A stretch of 64,000 bases of DNA from Bradyrhizobium aeschynomenes (GTDB taxonomy: Bacteria > Pseudomonadota > Alphaproteobacteria > Rhizobiales > Xanthobacteraceae), in contig NZ_JABFDM010000001.1 of assembly GCF_013178945.1 (NCBI RefSeq), forward strand, positions 558,001-622,000, read 5' to 3'. A program made the position numbers and the translations under genes. The notes under the pieces are model-generated. The model saw only the letters and a program-made list of their open reading frames with translations. It had not been told where the DNA came from and ran no database searches. Positions 1-8,778 of the stretch are shown here, piece by piece. How positions within the stretch are numbered: the first letter of the stretch is position 1; each line of letters opens with the position of its first letter.

Positions 1-1
1 C

Positions 2-274
2 TCGATCTCCAACACCGCCGAATACGGCGAGTACGTCACCGGCCCGCGCATCATCACTTCCGAGACCAAGGCGGAGATGAAGCGCGTGCTCGACGACATC
101 CAGTCCGGCCGCTTCGCGCGCGACTGGATGCTGGAGAACAAGGTCAACCAGTCCTCGTTCAAGGCCACCCGCGCCCGCCTGTCGCAGCACCCGATCGAAG
201 AGGTCGGCGCCCGCCTGCGCGACATGATGCCCTGGATCAAGAAGGGCGCGCTGGTCGACAAGACCAAGAACTGA
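2..274 (+). CDS. ilvC: Ketol-acid reductoisomerase, C-terminal part
   Basis: This is the last 90 codons of ketol-acid reductoisomerase; the N-terminal part lies before the window. The enzyme converts acetolactate or acetohydroxybutyrate to the dihydroxy acid in valine, isoleucine and leucine synthesis, in the cytoplasm, using NADPH and magnesium. The visible part is the C-terminal knotted helical domain. It carries the family signature [15 protein letters not shown], then the helix [20 protein letters not shown] and the closing stretch ending [15 protein letters not shown]. The reading frame is open from base 2 with no disruption. A strong hairpin terminator follows 24 bases after the stop, so this is the end of its transcript. 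leuA of the same pathway lies 50 kb downstream in this window. Confidence 0.95.
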   Translation, partial: SISNTAEYGEYVTGPRIITSETKAEMKRVLDDIQSGRFARDWMLENKVNQSSFKATRARLSQHPIEEVGARLRDMMPWIKKGALVDKTKN

Positions 275-297
275 GATCTTGCCACGATCCAGAATTG

Positions 298-330
298 AAA
301 ACGGCGGGCCGAGGCCCGCCGTTTTTGTTT
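298..330 (+). terminator. Rho-independent terminator after ilvC, probably bidirectional
   Basis: Perfect 10-bp stem (301-310 ACGGCGGGCC with 313-322 GGCCCGCCGT), two-base loop, then TTTTTGTTT on the plus strand. The mirror strand has a shorter T run (complement of AAAA at 298-301), so it can also end the minus-strand B12 operon that stops at 352. Confidence 0.9.
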
Positions 331-351
331 GATCGGTGACCGCAGGCTCGC

Positions 352-930
352 TCAGGCCGCCGTGCGGCGCGAGGCCAGCGGGGTCAGCAGGCGGACGATC
401 TCGCAGACGGCAACCAGGCCGACCAGCCAGGCGGCGCTGGTCAGGCCGAGGCGGGCGACGATCGGCAGCGTGAAGCTCGCGGCGCCGCCGAGCACGGGCG
501 TGGCCGCGAACAGCACCAGCTCATAGGCCGCATAGGCGCCGAGCATGGCGGCGGCGAGCGCGAGCGGGGCCTGGCTTGCGCGCAAGGCCTGCAGAACGCC
601 GCGGGCCGCGATCGTGGCGCTCAACGCAGCCGCGCCGATCACCGCACCCCAGGCCAGCGTGCTGGCATCGTCCGGGTAGTGCAGGACGCCGAAGCCGATG
701 CCCTGGTTGACCAGCCAGGCGCCGAGCACGGCCGGCAGCGCCGATCGCAGCGGCAGCATGGCGGCGGCGATCACCGCGAAGGCCGCGAACGGCGTCGCGC
801 AGGCGAACACGAAGCTCGCCAGCGCGCAGGCCGTGGTCAGCAGCGCGAAGCAGAACGCGGCCGCATGCCGGGGTGCGACGGGTGCGAGGCGAGCCTCGGA
901 ACGGGCGGGAGCGAGAGCGTCGAGAGCCAT
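352..930 (-). CDS. Small polytopic membrane protein of the B12 operon (candidate cobalamin inner-membrane transporter)
   Basis: A 192-residue, very hydrophobic protein with about six predicted membrane helices and a short charged N-terminus. Start ATG at 930 has AGGAG seven bases upstream. It lies 67 bases downstream of the BtuB-type receptor on the same strand, behind one cobalamin riboswitch, so it is likely B12-regulated. No BtuC, BtuD or BtuF gene is nearby. Size and helix count match solitary S-component-like transporters such as BtuM of other proteobacteria, but I cannot show homology. The stretch WLVNQGIGFGVLHYP around residues 73-87 and three cysteines in the first helix (residues 27, 34 and 43) are the most distinctive elements. 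Role in moving cobalamin across the inner membrane is inferred from position and topology only; an accessory role is equally possible. Confidence 0.6.
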   Translation of the reverse strand: MALDALAPARSEARLAPVAPRHAAAFCFALLTTACALASFVFACATPFAAFAVIAAAMLPLRSALPAVLGAWLVNQGIGFGVLHYPDDASTLAWGAVIGAAALSATIAARGVLQALRASQAPLALAAAMLGAYAAYELVLFAATPVLGGAASFTLPIVARLGLTSAAWLVGLVAVCEIVRLLTPLASRRTAA

Positions 931-997
931 GGAACATCTCCTGTTGGTGGAATTGTAGTCGAGTTTCGACGCGGCTGACAGCCGCCTCGATATGACG

Positions 998-3073
998 TCA
1001 CTGCAAGCCCGACGTCGCCACGCGGATGCCGGCGAACACGCCGAGGCCGGGCGCCAGGAACCCGGTCGGGTTCTGGTAGTGTCGGTTGAACAGATTATCG
1101 ACCCGGCCGAACAGCTTGACCTGGTCCGACAGCGCGTAGTCGCCGCGCAGGTTGACGATGGTGTAGCCGGGCGCGACCAGGCCGGTGGTCATGCCGTCGC
1201 GGCTGACGTCGATCCAATTGCCGATCCGCAGCAGCGTCGCCGACAGTGTCAACGCATCGAGCGGCGTCCACACCGCGGTCGCGCTCCACTTCTCCTTCGG
1301 CCGCCGCAGCAGCTGCTGGCCGGTGGCCGCATCGATTGCGCGGGTGAAGGTGTAGTCTGCGCGCAGCGAGATCCGGTCGGTCAGATCAGCCGCCACGAAA
1401 CTCTCGGTGCCCTCTGTCGTGGCGAGGCCGACATTGGCGTAGGAGGTGAAGGTCGTGTTGAAGTTGATCAGATTGGTGATGCTGTTGTGGAAGTAGGTCG
1501 TACCGAAGCGGACGCGATTGGCAAACAGCGGCTGCTCGAAGCCGGCATCCCATCCTGTGCTCTCTTCCGGCTTCAGGTCCGGATTGGCGAAGAAGTTGAA
1601 CGCCGGAAAATCCTGGTGCAGCTGGCTCAAGGTCGGCGCCTTGAAGCCGGTGCCGTAGCTCGCCTTCAGCTTGGTCTCGGTAACCGGCAGGATCACCGCC
1701 GGCGCGATACGGTAGGTGCCGTGGCCGCCGAACTGGTCGTTGACGTCGTTGCGCAGGCTCGCGACCACGAACCAGCGCCTGGCAAACTCCGTCTGCAACG
1801 CGATGAAGCCGGCCTTGTTGCCGTTCTCGGCCGCAAGGTCCGTGGTCTTCAGCCGCTCCGTCTGCTGCTCCAGGCCGACGACAAGATTGTTATGTGGTGC
1901 GAGCTCGGTCACCGCATGCCAGTCATATTTGATGCGCTCGCCGGTGGCGACCGCGGCCACGGGATTGCCGGCCGTGAGATCGGACGACCGATTGTTCACA
2001 TAGTTGACGCCAAAGTAGTTGCGGATGCGGCCGCCCAGCAGCGACCAGACCGCTTCCTCGCGGGCCGCAAGCTGGTGAACGGTGTGGTTGCTCTGGGCTG
2101 CGTCGGGCGTGCTGGGAAAGCCGCTGTCGCCGGTGAACAGCAGCGTCGCGTCGGTGGTGCGGACCACCGAATTCAGCGTCCAGGCGTCGTTGAGGTCGAT
2201 GCCGAGCTTGGTCGAGGCGGTGACGTTGTCATAGGCGTTGCCGATCGCCTTCCGTCCGGCGGGCAGCAGCTGCCATGGCGTCACCGGCACATCGCCGGCA
2301 TGCAGATGCGCGACATTGACCGCGTAGTTGACATTGTCCTGCGAGCCGCTCAGTCCCGCGGTCTGGTTGAAGGTCCGGTACGAGCCGGTCTCGATCGAGC
2401 CTGTGGCCCGCGCCGGCCCGTCGCCCTTGCGGGTGATCACCGAGATCACGCCGCCGATCGCATCGGAGCCGTAGAGGCCGCTCTGCGGCCCGCGCAGCAC
2501 CTCGAATTGCTGGATGTCGGCGGCCAAGAGATGCGCAAAGTCGAACGCGCCATTGCCGTTGGTGACGTCGCCGACGTCGATGCCGTCGATGATCAGCTTG
2601 GTGTGATTGGCATTGGTGCCGCGCACGAAGACGTTGGTCTGGCCGCCCGGGCCGCCGGCCTGCACGACGTTCAGTCCGGGGACCGTGCTCAGGATGTCCG
2701 GCACGGTGCGGGCCTGCTGGGTGGCAATGTCCCTGTCGGTCACGACCGTGATCGCATTCGCGACGTTGGCGACCGGCGTCACGATCCCGGTCGGACTGAC
2801 CGCGACCGGCGTGCCGGCAGGTGGTTCCAGCTTTGCCGCCGGCATCTGCCGATGCGCGGCGTTGCCGGTTCTGCGGGACATGGCCGGTTTCGCAGCGCTC
2901 GGCTTGCGGGGCGGGTCGACCTCGACCGGGGGCAGCAGATCGGGCGAGGCGGATTGCTGCGCGGCGGCTTGGAAAGCCCCGAGCATGGCGAATGACGAGA
3001 GGACGCAGAACGACGACAGAAGGGCGCGACGGCGCCTGGCATGGGGAACGGGAGACACGAGTGACCTCGGCAT
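998..3073 (-). CDS. btuB: TonB-dependent outer-membrane receptor, BtuB-type (vitamin B12)
   Basis: 691-residue outer-membrane receptor that would import cobalamin using TonB energy. The N-terminus has an arginine-rich start and a hydrophobic signal peptide (about residues 17-38, ending AAA). A Pro/Lys-rich linker follows. The plug domain (about 100-220) has typical elements: DILSTVPGLNVVQAGG, FVRGTNANHTKLIIDG and VLRGPQSGLYGSDAIGGVI. The rest is the beta barrel, ending in the aromatic-poor tail GIRVATSGLQ. Assignment to B12 rather than siderophores or other ligands rests on the cobalamin riboswitch immediately upstream on the same strand. The downstream membrane protein (352-930) is probably co-transcribed. 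Confidence 0.88.
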   Translation of the reverse strand: MPRSLVSPVPHARRRRALLSSFCVLSSFAMLGAFQAAAQQSASPDLLPPVEVDPPRKPSAAKPAMSRRTGNAAHRQMPAAKLEPPAGTPVAVSPTGIVTPVANVANAITVVTDRDIATQQARTVPDILSTVPGLNVVQAGGPGGQTNVFVRGTNANHTKLIIDGIDVGDVTNGNGAFDFAHLLAADIQQFEVLRGPQSGLYGSDAIGGVISVITRKGDGPARATGSIETGSYRTFNQTAGLSGSQDNVNYAVNVAHLHAGDVPVTPWQLLPAGRKAIGNAYDNVTASTKLGIDLNDAWTLNSVVRTTDATLLFTGDSGFPSTPDAAQSNHTVHQLAAREEAVWSLLGGRIRNYFGVNYVNNRSSDLTAGNPVAAVATGERIKYDWHAVTELAPHNNLVVGLEQQTERLKTTDLAAENGNKAGFIALQTEFARRWFVVASLRNDVNDQFGGHGTYRIAPAVILPVTETKLKASYGTGFKAPTLSQLHQDFPAFNFFANPDLKPEESTGWDAGFEQPLFANRVRFGTTYFHNSITNLINFNTTFTSYANVGLATTEGTESFVAADLTDRISLRADYTFTRAIDAATGQQLLRRPKEKWSATAVWTPLDALTLSATLLRIGNWIDVSRDGMTTGLVAPGYTIVNLRGDYALSDQVKLFGRVDNLFNRHYQNPTGFLAPGLGVFAGIRVATSGLQ

Positions 3074-3179
3074 GACGTCAGTGGCACGTCACCGCGAACG
3101 AGGTCTCATGCAGGCCTTGGCGGGCCTCCCTGAAAACGATGCCAATAACGCCCCGACCGGCATCTTCGCGTGTGACCAC

Positions 3180-3376
3180 GGCTGACGGCAGGTCTCCTGG
3201 CTCGCGGGTCGTCACCTTCACGTCGCCTTCCCGGGACCGAGATTTCCCAGTGGCCTCTGACGCGAGATTCGCCGCTTACAGTTGCGGGGGCAGCTGCGGC
3301 CTTCGATTACGTCGCTTGCGAGACGCGTTCGGCACCGCATTCCCTTTTGAGCCCCGGTCGAGGGGCACCGTCACGA
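3180..3376 (-). promoter_or_regulatory. Cobalamin (AdoCbl) riboswitch
   Basis: Read on the minus strand, the canonical elements occur in order: GGTGCC with AAGGGAA, CCCGCAACTGTAAGCGG, GCCACTGGGAAA, GAAGGCGACG and the B12 box AGCCAGGAGACCTGCC (3202-3187). A closing stem GACGG/CCGTC pairs 3368-3372 with 3184-3188. It sits about 110 bases upstream of the btuB start codon, so the expression platform covers that gap. High B12 would be expected to switch the operon off. Confidence 0.95.
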
Positions 3377-3598
3377 TCACCGTAGAAGCGCGCCTGTGGC
3401 GGAGTCAATCACCGGCGGGAGCAAGCCCTGATCGATCCACTCCATTGCCGACCGCGCGATCGACGAGACATCCACTCGAATTTCCACAATGGAAAACCAC
3501 CTGAGATTGTGATCGGTTTCATATGTCTCCCGTGGCTGCATGGGAGAGAAGGCGTCGTCGCCGGGTGTCCTCCCGGAGATCATCGATAGGAGCCCGTC

Positions 3599-5551
3599 AT
3601 GAGCCGCCCGAACATCCTGCTCGTCACCTGTGATCAGTATCGCTTCCCGCGTTTCTCCTATGGTGCCGATCACGGCTTCGCCGAGCCCTTGAAGCGCATC
3701 CTTGGCTTCAGCGAGGACATCGGTGCCGACAACCCTTACGCCAAATTCTTTCCGGGCCTGCTGCGGCTGCGGCGCAATGCGGTGCTACTGCGCAATCACA
3801 CCATCGCCGCCAGTGCCTGCACGCCGAGCCGCGCCACCATCTACACCGGGCAATACGGCACCAAGACCGGCGTCACCCAGACCGACGGCCTGTTCAAGAA
3901 CGGCGATTCGCCGAACTTTCCCTGGCTCGCCGCCGACGGCATTCCCACCCTCGGCAACTGGATGCGCGAGGCAGGCTACGCCACGCATTATTTCGGCAAG
4001 TGGCACGTCAGCAATCCGCCGGACCATTCGCTGCAGCGCTACGGCTTCGACAATTGGGAGCAGTCCTATCCCGAGCCGCATGGCGCGCAGACCAATAATC
4101 TCGGGCTCTATCGCGACGCCGGCTTCACCGATTCCGTCTGCGCCTTCATCCGCCGCCAGGCGCTCGCGCTCAACTACAACCGCGTCGTGGCCGAAGCCGA
4201 TGCGCGCGATCCGGATGCGGCGGCCCCGGATCCCTCCAACATCAAGCCATGGTTTGCGGTGGCCTCGTTCGTCAACCCGCACGATATCGCGACCTATCCG
4301 GCCGTGATCAGCCAGGCGCTGCCGTCGCCGGATCAATCCGGTAAGCAGCAATCGGTGTTCGGGCCGCTGACCGTGCCGCTGGAAGGGCAGGGCACGCCTC
4401 CGCCGACCGCCGGCACGGCCGTGGTCCCGCTCAATCCGCTGGATTTCCCGCAGGACAGCGCCCATGCGCCGCCGACCATGAACGAGACGCTCGATGGCAA
4501 GCCGTCCTGCCAGCACGACTACGCCTACAAGATGGGTTTGGCGCTGGCGGCCAAGACCGGCTACAACGCGCTCTCCGGCAAGGACAAGGGCGACTCCAAT
4601 GCCGCCGTCGATCTCGCGCTGCGCAGCTCGATCCCGTTCCAGCTCACCGATCATCCCGACGAGGCCTGCCGCAAGTTCATCCAGCTCTATGCTTGGCTGC
4701 ATGCGGTGGTCGATGCCCATATCGACCAGGTGCTGCAGACGCTGGAGGAGACGGGGCAGGCGTCCAACACCATCGTCGTCTTCTTCAGCGACCACGGCGA
4801 ATACGCCGCCGCCCACGGCATGATGATGGAGAAGTGGCACGCCGCCTATCAGGAGGCGCTGCACGTGCCGGTCGTGGTGCAGTTTCCGCCCGGCCGCCAC
4901 GACAAGCCATTGCGGGCAAGCGATGCGCTGACCAGCCACATCGACATGCTGCCGACGGTGCTTGGCCTTGCAGGAGTCAAAGCGAAGGAGCGCAAGGACA
5001 TCGCGCGAAAGCTTTCCGAGAGCCGGCCGGTGCCGGCGCTGCGCGGCGTCGATCTCAGCCCGCTGCTGCGCGGCGAGACCGATACCGTGGTCGAGCCTGA
5101 CGGCAAGCCGCGCCAGGGCGTGCTGTTCATCACCGATGACGAGATCACCGAGCCGCTTCCGCCGGAGAACAACGCCCATAATCGGCAGTCGCTGGCCGAG
5201 TTCGCGCTCTACGACAAGGTCGTCGCCGCGGTGCGCGAAGGCCATCACGGCAAGGGTCCGGTGAGGACGATCACGCCGGGTCCGGTGCGGCAGCCCAATC
5301 ACGTGCGCTGCGTCAGGACCAGGGAGTACAAGCTGTCGCGCTATTTCGATCCCTCGGGCAAGGCGGCGCAGCAATGGGAGATGTACGACCTGACGCGCGA
5401 TCCGAACGAGGTCGAGAACCTCGTCCAGGTCGATGGCACGCCACCCAAGGCACGCGAGACGCTGCCGGCCTGGACCAGCCGGCCGGCGGTGCAGAAGGCG
5501 GCGGATGAGCTGGCCGTGCTGCTGGCGGCGCTGGAGCGGCGGGATTTGTAG
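3599..5551 (+). CDS. Sulfatase (Cys-type, alkaline-phosphatase superfamily)
   Basis: 650-residue sulfatase-family hydrolase of sulfate esters. The active-site signature is CTPSRATIYTG with Cys74, the residue that the sulfatase-maturing enzyme converts to formylglycine. Metal ligands are seen in NILLVTCDQ near the N-terminus and FFSDHGEYAA near residue 398; GKWHVS and MEKWH are the usual active-site lysine and histidine stretches. There is no obvious signal peptide, so it is probably cytoplasmic. The start ATG has GGAG eight bases upstream. It is divergent from the B12 operon, with only the riboswitch region between them, and appears to be a single-gene unit. A formylglycine-generating enzyme is not in the window. 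Substrate unknown; it is longer than typical choline sulfatases (about 500 residues). Confidence 0.88.
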   Translation: MSRPNILLVTCDQYRFPRFSYGADHGFAEPLKRILGFSEDIGADNPYAKFFPGLLRLRRNAVLLRNHTIAASACTPSRATIYTGQYGTKTGVTQTDGLFKNGDSPNFPWLAADGIPTLGNWMREAGYATHYFGKWHVSNPPDHSLQRYGFDNWEQSYPEPHGAQTNNLGLYRDAGFTDSVCAFIRRQALALNYNRVVAEADARDPDAAAPDPSNIKPWFAVASFVNPHDIATYPAVISQALPSPDQSGKQQSVFGPLTVPLEGQGTPPPTAGTAVVPLNPLDFPQDSAHAPPTMNETLDGKPSCQHDYAYKMGLALAAKTGYNALSGKDKGDSNAAVDLALRSSIPFQLTDHPDEACRKFIQLYAWLHAVVDAHIDQVLQTLEETGQASNTIVVFFSDHGEYAAAHGMMMEKWHAAYQEALHVPVVVQFPPGRHDKPLRASDALTSHIDMLPTVLGLAGVKAKERKDIARKLSESRPVPALRGVDLSPLLRGETDTVVEPDGKPRQGVLFITDDEITEPLPPENNAHNRQSLAEFALYDKVVAAVREGHHGKGPVRTITPGPVRQPNHVRCVRTREYKLSRYFDPSGKAAQQWEMYDLTRDPNEVENLVQVDGTPPKARETLPAWTSRPAVQKAADELAVLLAALERRDL

Positions 5552-5617
5552 CTTTGATGGATGCGGTGTTGCTCTTCAGCGCGCGATCGTCCGAGCCATG
5601 GCCGCATTGACGGTCTG

Positions 5618-5878
5618 CTCCCTCTCCCCGTTCTTACGGGGAGAGGGCTGGGGTGAGGGGCAGCGGTACGGGCGGTGCAGCTACGAGGCGCCGACTCATG
5701 AGTCCGATAGAGCTCCGATCGGGCTCCGTCAGTGCCATGCCCCTCACCCGGATTGCTGCGCAATCCGACCTCTCCCCGCAAAGAGCGGGGAGAGGTTTGC
5801 ACCGCCCGCGCCCGAAGAGATTGCCTCAATCAGCCAAAACGCTGCGCTCTCTCTCCCCGCAAGCGGGGAAAGGTTTGA
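5618..5878. repeat. Three palindromic intergenic repeat units
   Basis: The 377-base gap after the sulfatase holds three related hairpins. The first is a perfect 12-bp stem (5620-5631 with 5636-5647, CCCTCTCCCCGT/ACGGGGAGAGGG). The second is CCTCTCCCCGC/GCGGGGAGAGG around 5769-5795. The third is CTCTCCCCGC/GCGGGGAAAGG around 5850-5872. They look like copies of one mobile palindromic family common in rhizobial intergenic DNA. They may also act as transcript-end hairpins for the convergent genes. No credible gene is seen here. Confidence 0.8.
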
Positions 5879-5928
5879 AGCGAGCGAGAGGCATTCGTGG
5901 CCGGCAGCGAGGCGGAAGCGACTCCCGC

Positions 5929-7041
5929 TCATTTCTCCACCTTATTGTGCACCATCCAGAACCGAAGGGTGCGCTGGGCGGTGTCGAGCGACAGCTTCGC
6001 ATAGTCGCGCTCGGCGAGCTTCAGGGTGTCGGTGTCGATGGCGTGCTTGATCGGGCGGTGGGTCAGGATCTTGGACACCACCGACCAGGCCAGGCCCGCG
6101 GCGCGGCACGGGATCAGGACGATGTCGGTGCGCGGGCCTTCCAGCACCTTTGCCATCATCTCGGTCGGCACGTTGTTGAGCAGGCCGAGCGCGGCCGCGA
6201 CCTCGCCGAAGCGGCGGGTCTCGGCGAAGAAGGCGATGGCGGGATCGTTCAGCTCGTTCAGCCCCTTCATGCGCTTGACGGCCTCTTCGGCCAGCGTGAA
6301 GTCGCGCCCGACGAGGCCGCCGTCGCTGCGCGCAACGTCCGCGATCGCCTTGATGACCTTCTTGATCTCCTGTTGCAGCGCCGGCGGCGCCGAGGCCATC
6401 AGCTTGGCGCGCACCGAGTCGGTGGCGCGGCGGAGCAGGTCGCGCAGATGCTTGGTGGGCAGGTCGACGCGCAGCCCGATGATCTCGGACAGTTCGTCAT
6501 CGTCCTCGGCATGCGCCATCATCCCGGAATAGCCGGTCTCGGAGAAGCGCGCGGTCTGGTTGTTGGCGAGCTTGCGAATGACCCGGCGTTCGCCGCGATC
6601 GACGATGATGTCGGTCACCGCCTCGGTCAAATGCGGACGGCTCGAGATCGCCATCAGGTGATCCTGGCCCTTGGTCGTCGCGACCTCGACCAGGGTGTGC
6701 TCGGTCAGCCGGGTCGAGTGCATCAGCACGTTCTCGGCGACCGAAATTTCGTCGTCGCGCGCGAGCTGCTGGATCAGCTCCACGGGCGCATAGTCGACCG
6801 GCGCGAGGTGCTTGCTGAGCTCGGCCCGGGCACGGGTCTCGACGCGCGCGACCAGCATGCACAGGACGTTGTCGAACACCTTGATCTGGTCCTCGCTGAG
6901 GCGTTCGCCGTCGTGCAGGAACAGGTTGGTGACCTGGCGCAGGGTATTGACGCGCTTCTCCGAGGAGCCGCCGCGAACGGCCGCCTCGAGTTCGGTGATG
7001 ATCGAGTGTTCTGAAGGCGGAAGCTGTTCTGGCTGATGCAC
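5929..7041 (-). CDS. DUF2336 domain protein
   Basis: 370-residue soluble protein made mostly of alpha helices, matching the alphaproteobacterial DUF2336 family by its HEAT-like repeats. Repeated helical pairs are seen, for example ELIQQLARDDEISVAENVLMHS and LVEVATTKGQDHLMAISSRPHLTEAVTDIIVDRGERRVIRKLANN. The N-terminus starts EHSIITELEAAVRGGSSEKR. No membrane segment or signal peptide. The first codon is GTG at 7041 (reading MHQPEQLPPS); no strong ribosome site is seen, so the start is moderately certain. Function of the family is not established. It is transcribed alone, divergent from the SDR gene across a 544-base gap. Confidence 0.8.
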   Translation of the reverse strand: MHQPEQLPPSEHSIITELEAAVRGGSSEKRVNTLRQVTNLFLHDGERLSEDQIKVFDNVLCMLVARVETRARAELSKHLAPVDYAPVELIQQLARDDEISVAENVLMHSTRLTEHTLVEVATTKGQDHLMAISSRPHLTEAVTDIIVDRGERRVIRKLANNQTARFSETGYSGMMAHAEDDDELSEIIGLRVDLPTKHLRDLLRRATDSVRAKLMASAPPALQQEIKKVIKAIADVARSDGGLVGRDFTLAEEAVKRMKGLNELNDPAIAFFAETRRFGEVAAALGLLNNVPTEMMAKVLEGPRTDIVLIPCRAAGLAWSVVSKILTHRPIKHAIDTDTLKLAERDYAKLSLDTAQRTLRFWMVHNKVEK

Positions 7042-7585
7042 TGTGGCGCTCGTCTGGTCCGGATGTCCGGAGCGGCAGCGAAGCGCGTCTGGTCCGCTGC
7101 AGGGCTCTCGGCGGCCCCAGTTTTCGGCATGGGCGATAACAATGTGTTAGGGGAGCGGGACGTAGTACTCCGGGGAAACACGGATACGGAAAATTAAGAC
7201 GAAGCGTGTATCGCTCGACGCAGAGCGGAACCAGGCCAATGCGCCTGCCGCCGCAAAGGTTCGGGTGACCGCGCCGTCGCTTTCGCCCCGAGGATCTGTC
7301 CGCGCCGCGACATCAGGCCAAAAGGTTAATGATCCCATAAGGTCATCGGCCTTGCTTCATCCAGTTTGCGCGCGACCCTCGATCTGACGTCAGCTCTCAT
7401 CCTGCCAAGAATTGAAACTTAAATCATATTCTTGACGTGGCCTGTCGCGCGCCCGCCATACGGAGTCCGCTGTCCTCGCGGCCCTCACGATGGAGGCGAG
7501 CGGGTACGGCCTTCGCGCAGGAAAACAGCGCCAGCATGATGCCCGATCTCGTGCGATAATCGGTTCGCAACACGCTGAGGTCGCC
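7042..7585. other. Non-coding gap between DUF2336 and SDR genes
   Basis: No convincing gene is visible on either strand; short open frames here lack ribosome sites and protein-like composition. It should hold the divergent promoters of the two flanking genes. The part from 7390 to 7440 is AT-richer than its surroundings. I found no clear operator or hairpin. Confidence 0.5.
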
Positions 7586-8443
7586 ATGAAATCCGTCGTC
7601 GTCACCGGGGCATCCACCGGGATTGGTTACGCCTGTTCGAAGCTCCTGCTCGCACGCGGCTTCCGCGTGTTCGGGAGCGTTCGCAAGCCTGAAGACGCGG
7701 AGCGGTTGCGCGGAGAACTCGGTGCCGATTTCACGCCGCTGCTGTTCGACGTGACCGACGAGGCGGCGGTGAAGGCTGCCGCACAACAGGTGCGAGCGGC
7801 GCTCGAGGGCGAGGCGCTCGCCGGGCTGGTCAACAATGCCGGCATTGCGGTCGCGGGGCCCGTGACGGAGCTGCCGATCGACCAGTTCCGTCATCAGATG
7901 GAGGTGAACGTCATCGGCCCGGTCATCGCCACCCAGGCGTTTGCACCGCTGCTCGGGGCTGATCCTGCCATGACCGGTGCACCCGGGCGGATCGTGATGA
8001 TCAGCTCGGTCGCGGGCCGCAACGGCAATCCGCTGATGGCGCCGTATTCGACCTCCAAGCATGCGGTCGAGGGTCTTTCGGAGAGCCTGCGCCGCGAGCT
8101 GATGCTGTTCGGCATCGACGTCATCATCGTCGCGCCCGGCGCGGTGAAGACGCCGATCTGGGCCAAGGCCGAGGAGGTCGATCTGTCGCCGTTCCAGGCT
8201 TCGCCGTTCTTCCCGGCGCTGCAGAAGGTGCGCGGCTTCATGCTGCAACTCGGCAAGACCGGGCTTCCGGCCGAGACCATCGGCGAACGGGTGTTCGAGG
8301 CACTGACGTTGCCGGCGCCCAAAGTGCGCTACGAGATCGCGCCCGACCCGTTGCGGCAATGGATCGTGCGCTTGCTTCCCAAGCGAGCCGTCGACCGCAT
8401 CGTGGCCAAGCGGCTCGGCCTGATGCCCCCGACCAAGGCCTGA
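7586..8443 (+). CDS. Short-chain dehydrogenase/reductase (SDR)
   Basis: 285-residue classical SDR oxidoreductase using NAD(P)H. The Rossmann motif TGASTGIGYA is at residues 6-15, NNAGIAVAGP follows, and the catalytic set is seen as MISSVAG and YSTSKHA (Tyr about 153, Lys about 157). PGAVKTPIW is the usual turn after strand six. The frame is open further upstream, but ATG 7586 is chosen because GCTGAGG precedes it and the Rossmann fold begins right after. The gene overlaps the next one by a TGATG-type junction, so the two are translationally coupled. Substrate not predictable; the longer C-terminal tail resembles retinol- or steroid-dehydrogenase-like SDRs. Confidence 0.88.
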   Translation: MKSVVVTGASTGIGYACSKLLLARGFRVFGSVRKPEDAERLRGELGADFTPLLFDVTDEAAVKAAAQQVRAALEGEALAGLVNNAGIAVAGPVTELPIDQFRHQMEVNVIGPVIATQAFAPLLGADPAMTGAPGRIVMISSVAGRNGNPLMAPYSTSKHAVEGLSESLRRELMLFGIDVIIVAPGAVKTPIWAKAEEVDLSPFQASPFFPALQKVRGFMLQLGKTGLPAETIGERVFEALTLPAPKVRYEIAPDPLRQWIVRLLPKRAVDRIVAKRLGLMPPTKA

Positions 8444-8748
8444 TGGCCGCGATGACCACGACGGGCAAGACCCGGGCGGAGTTGACCCGCCTGGTCGAGG
8501 AGGCCATCCGGGAGCAGCCGGGGTGCGAGACGGCGCGGGTGCCGGCCCTCCAGCGGCTCGACGTCCGCAACGGCCGCAACTGGGAGATCCCTCACGTCAT
8601 CCTCGGCGACAGTCTGATCAGCGACATCGACCGCGCCGTCATGAGCGTGCAGCGCCGGTTGGGGCGGGAGTTCCACCTGATCGACGATGATGCCACTGCG
8701 GCGCCGGAAGCGGCGGGAGCACCGCGCATCGTCTCCGACCGATCCTGA
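8443..8748 (+). CDS. Small conserved-looking protein coupled to the SDR
   Basis: 101-residue soluble protein, start ATG 8443 overlapping the SDR stop (a second ATG at 8452 is also possible). The middle reads RVPALQRLDVRNGRNWEIPHVILGDSLISDIDRAV, a pattern that looks like a compact folded domain rather than noise. The N-terminal half is a predicted helix (LTRLVEEAIREQPG) and the C-terminus is Ala-rich. I do not recognise the family. Coupling to the SDR suggests a shared role. Confidence 0.7.
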   Translation: MAAMTTTGKTRAELTRLVEEAIREQPGCETARVPALQRLDVRNGRNWEIPHVILGDSLISDIDRAVMSVQRRLGREFHLIDDDATAAPEAAGAPRIVSDRS

Positions 8749-8778
8749 CGCGTCTCGGGATCTTGGCGATCCGCCGCG

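Noticed and set aside
3377..3673. Minus-strand 98-residue open frame upstream of the riboswitch
   Set aside because: Overlaps the sulfatase start and the riboswitch 5' edge; no ribosome site or domain.
7147..7338. 63-residue minus-strand frame in the DUF2336-SDR gap
   Set aside because: No ribosome site, composition not protein-like.
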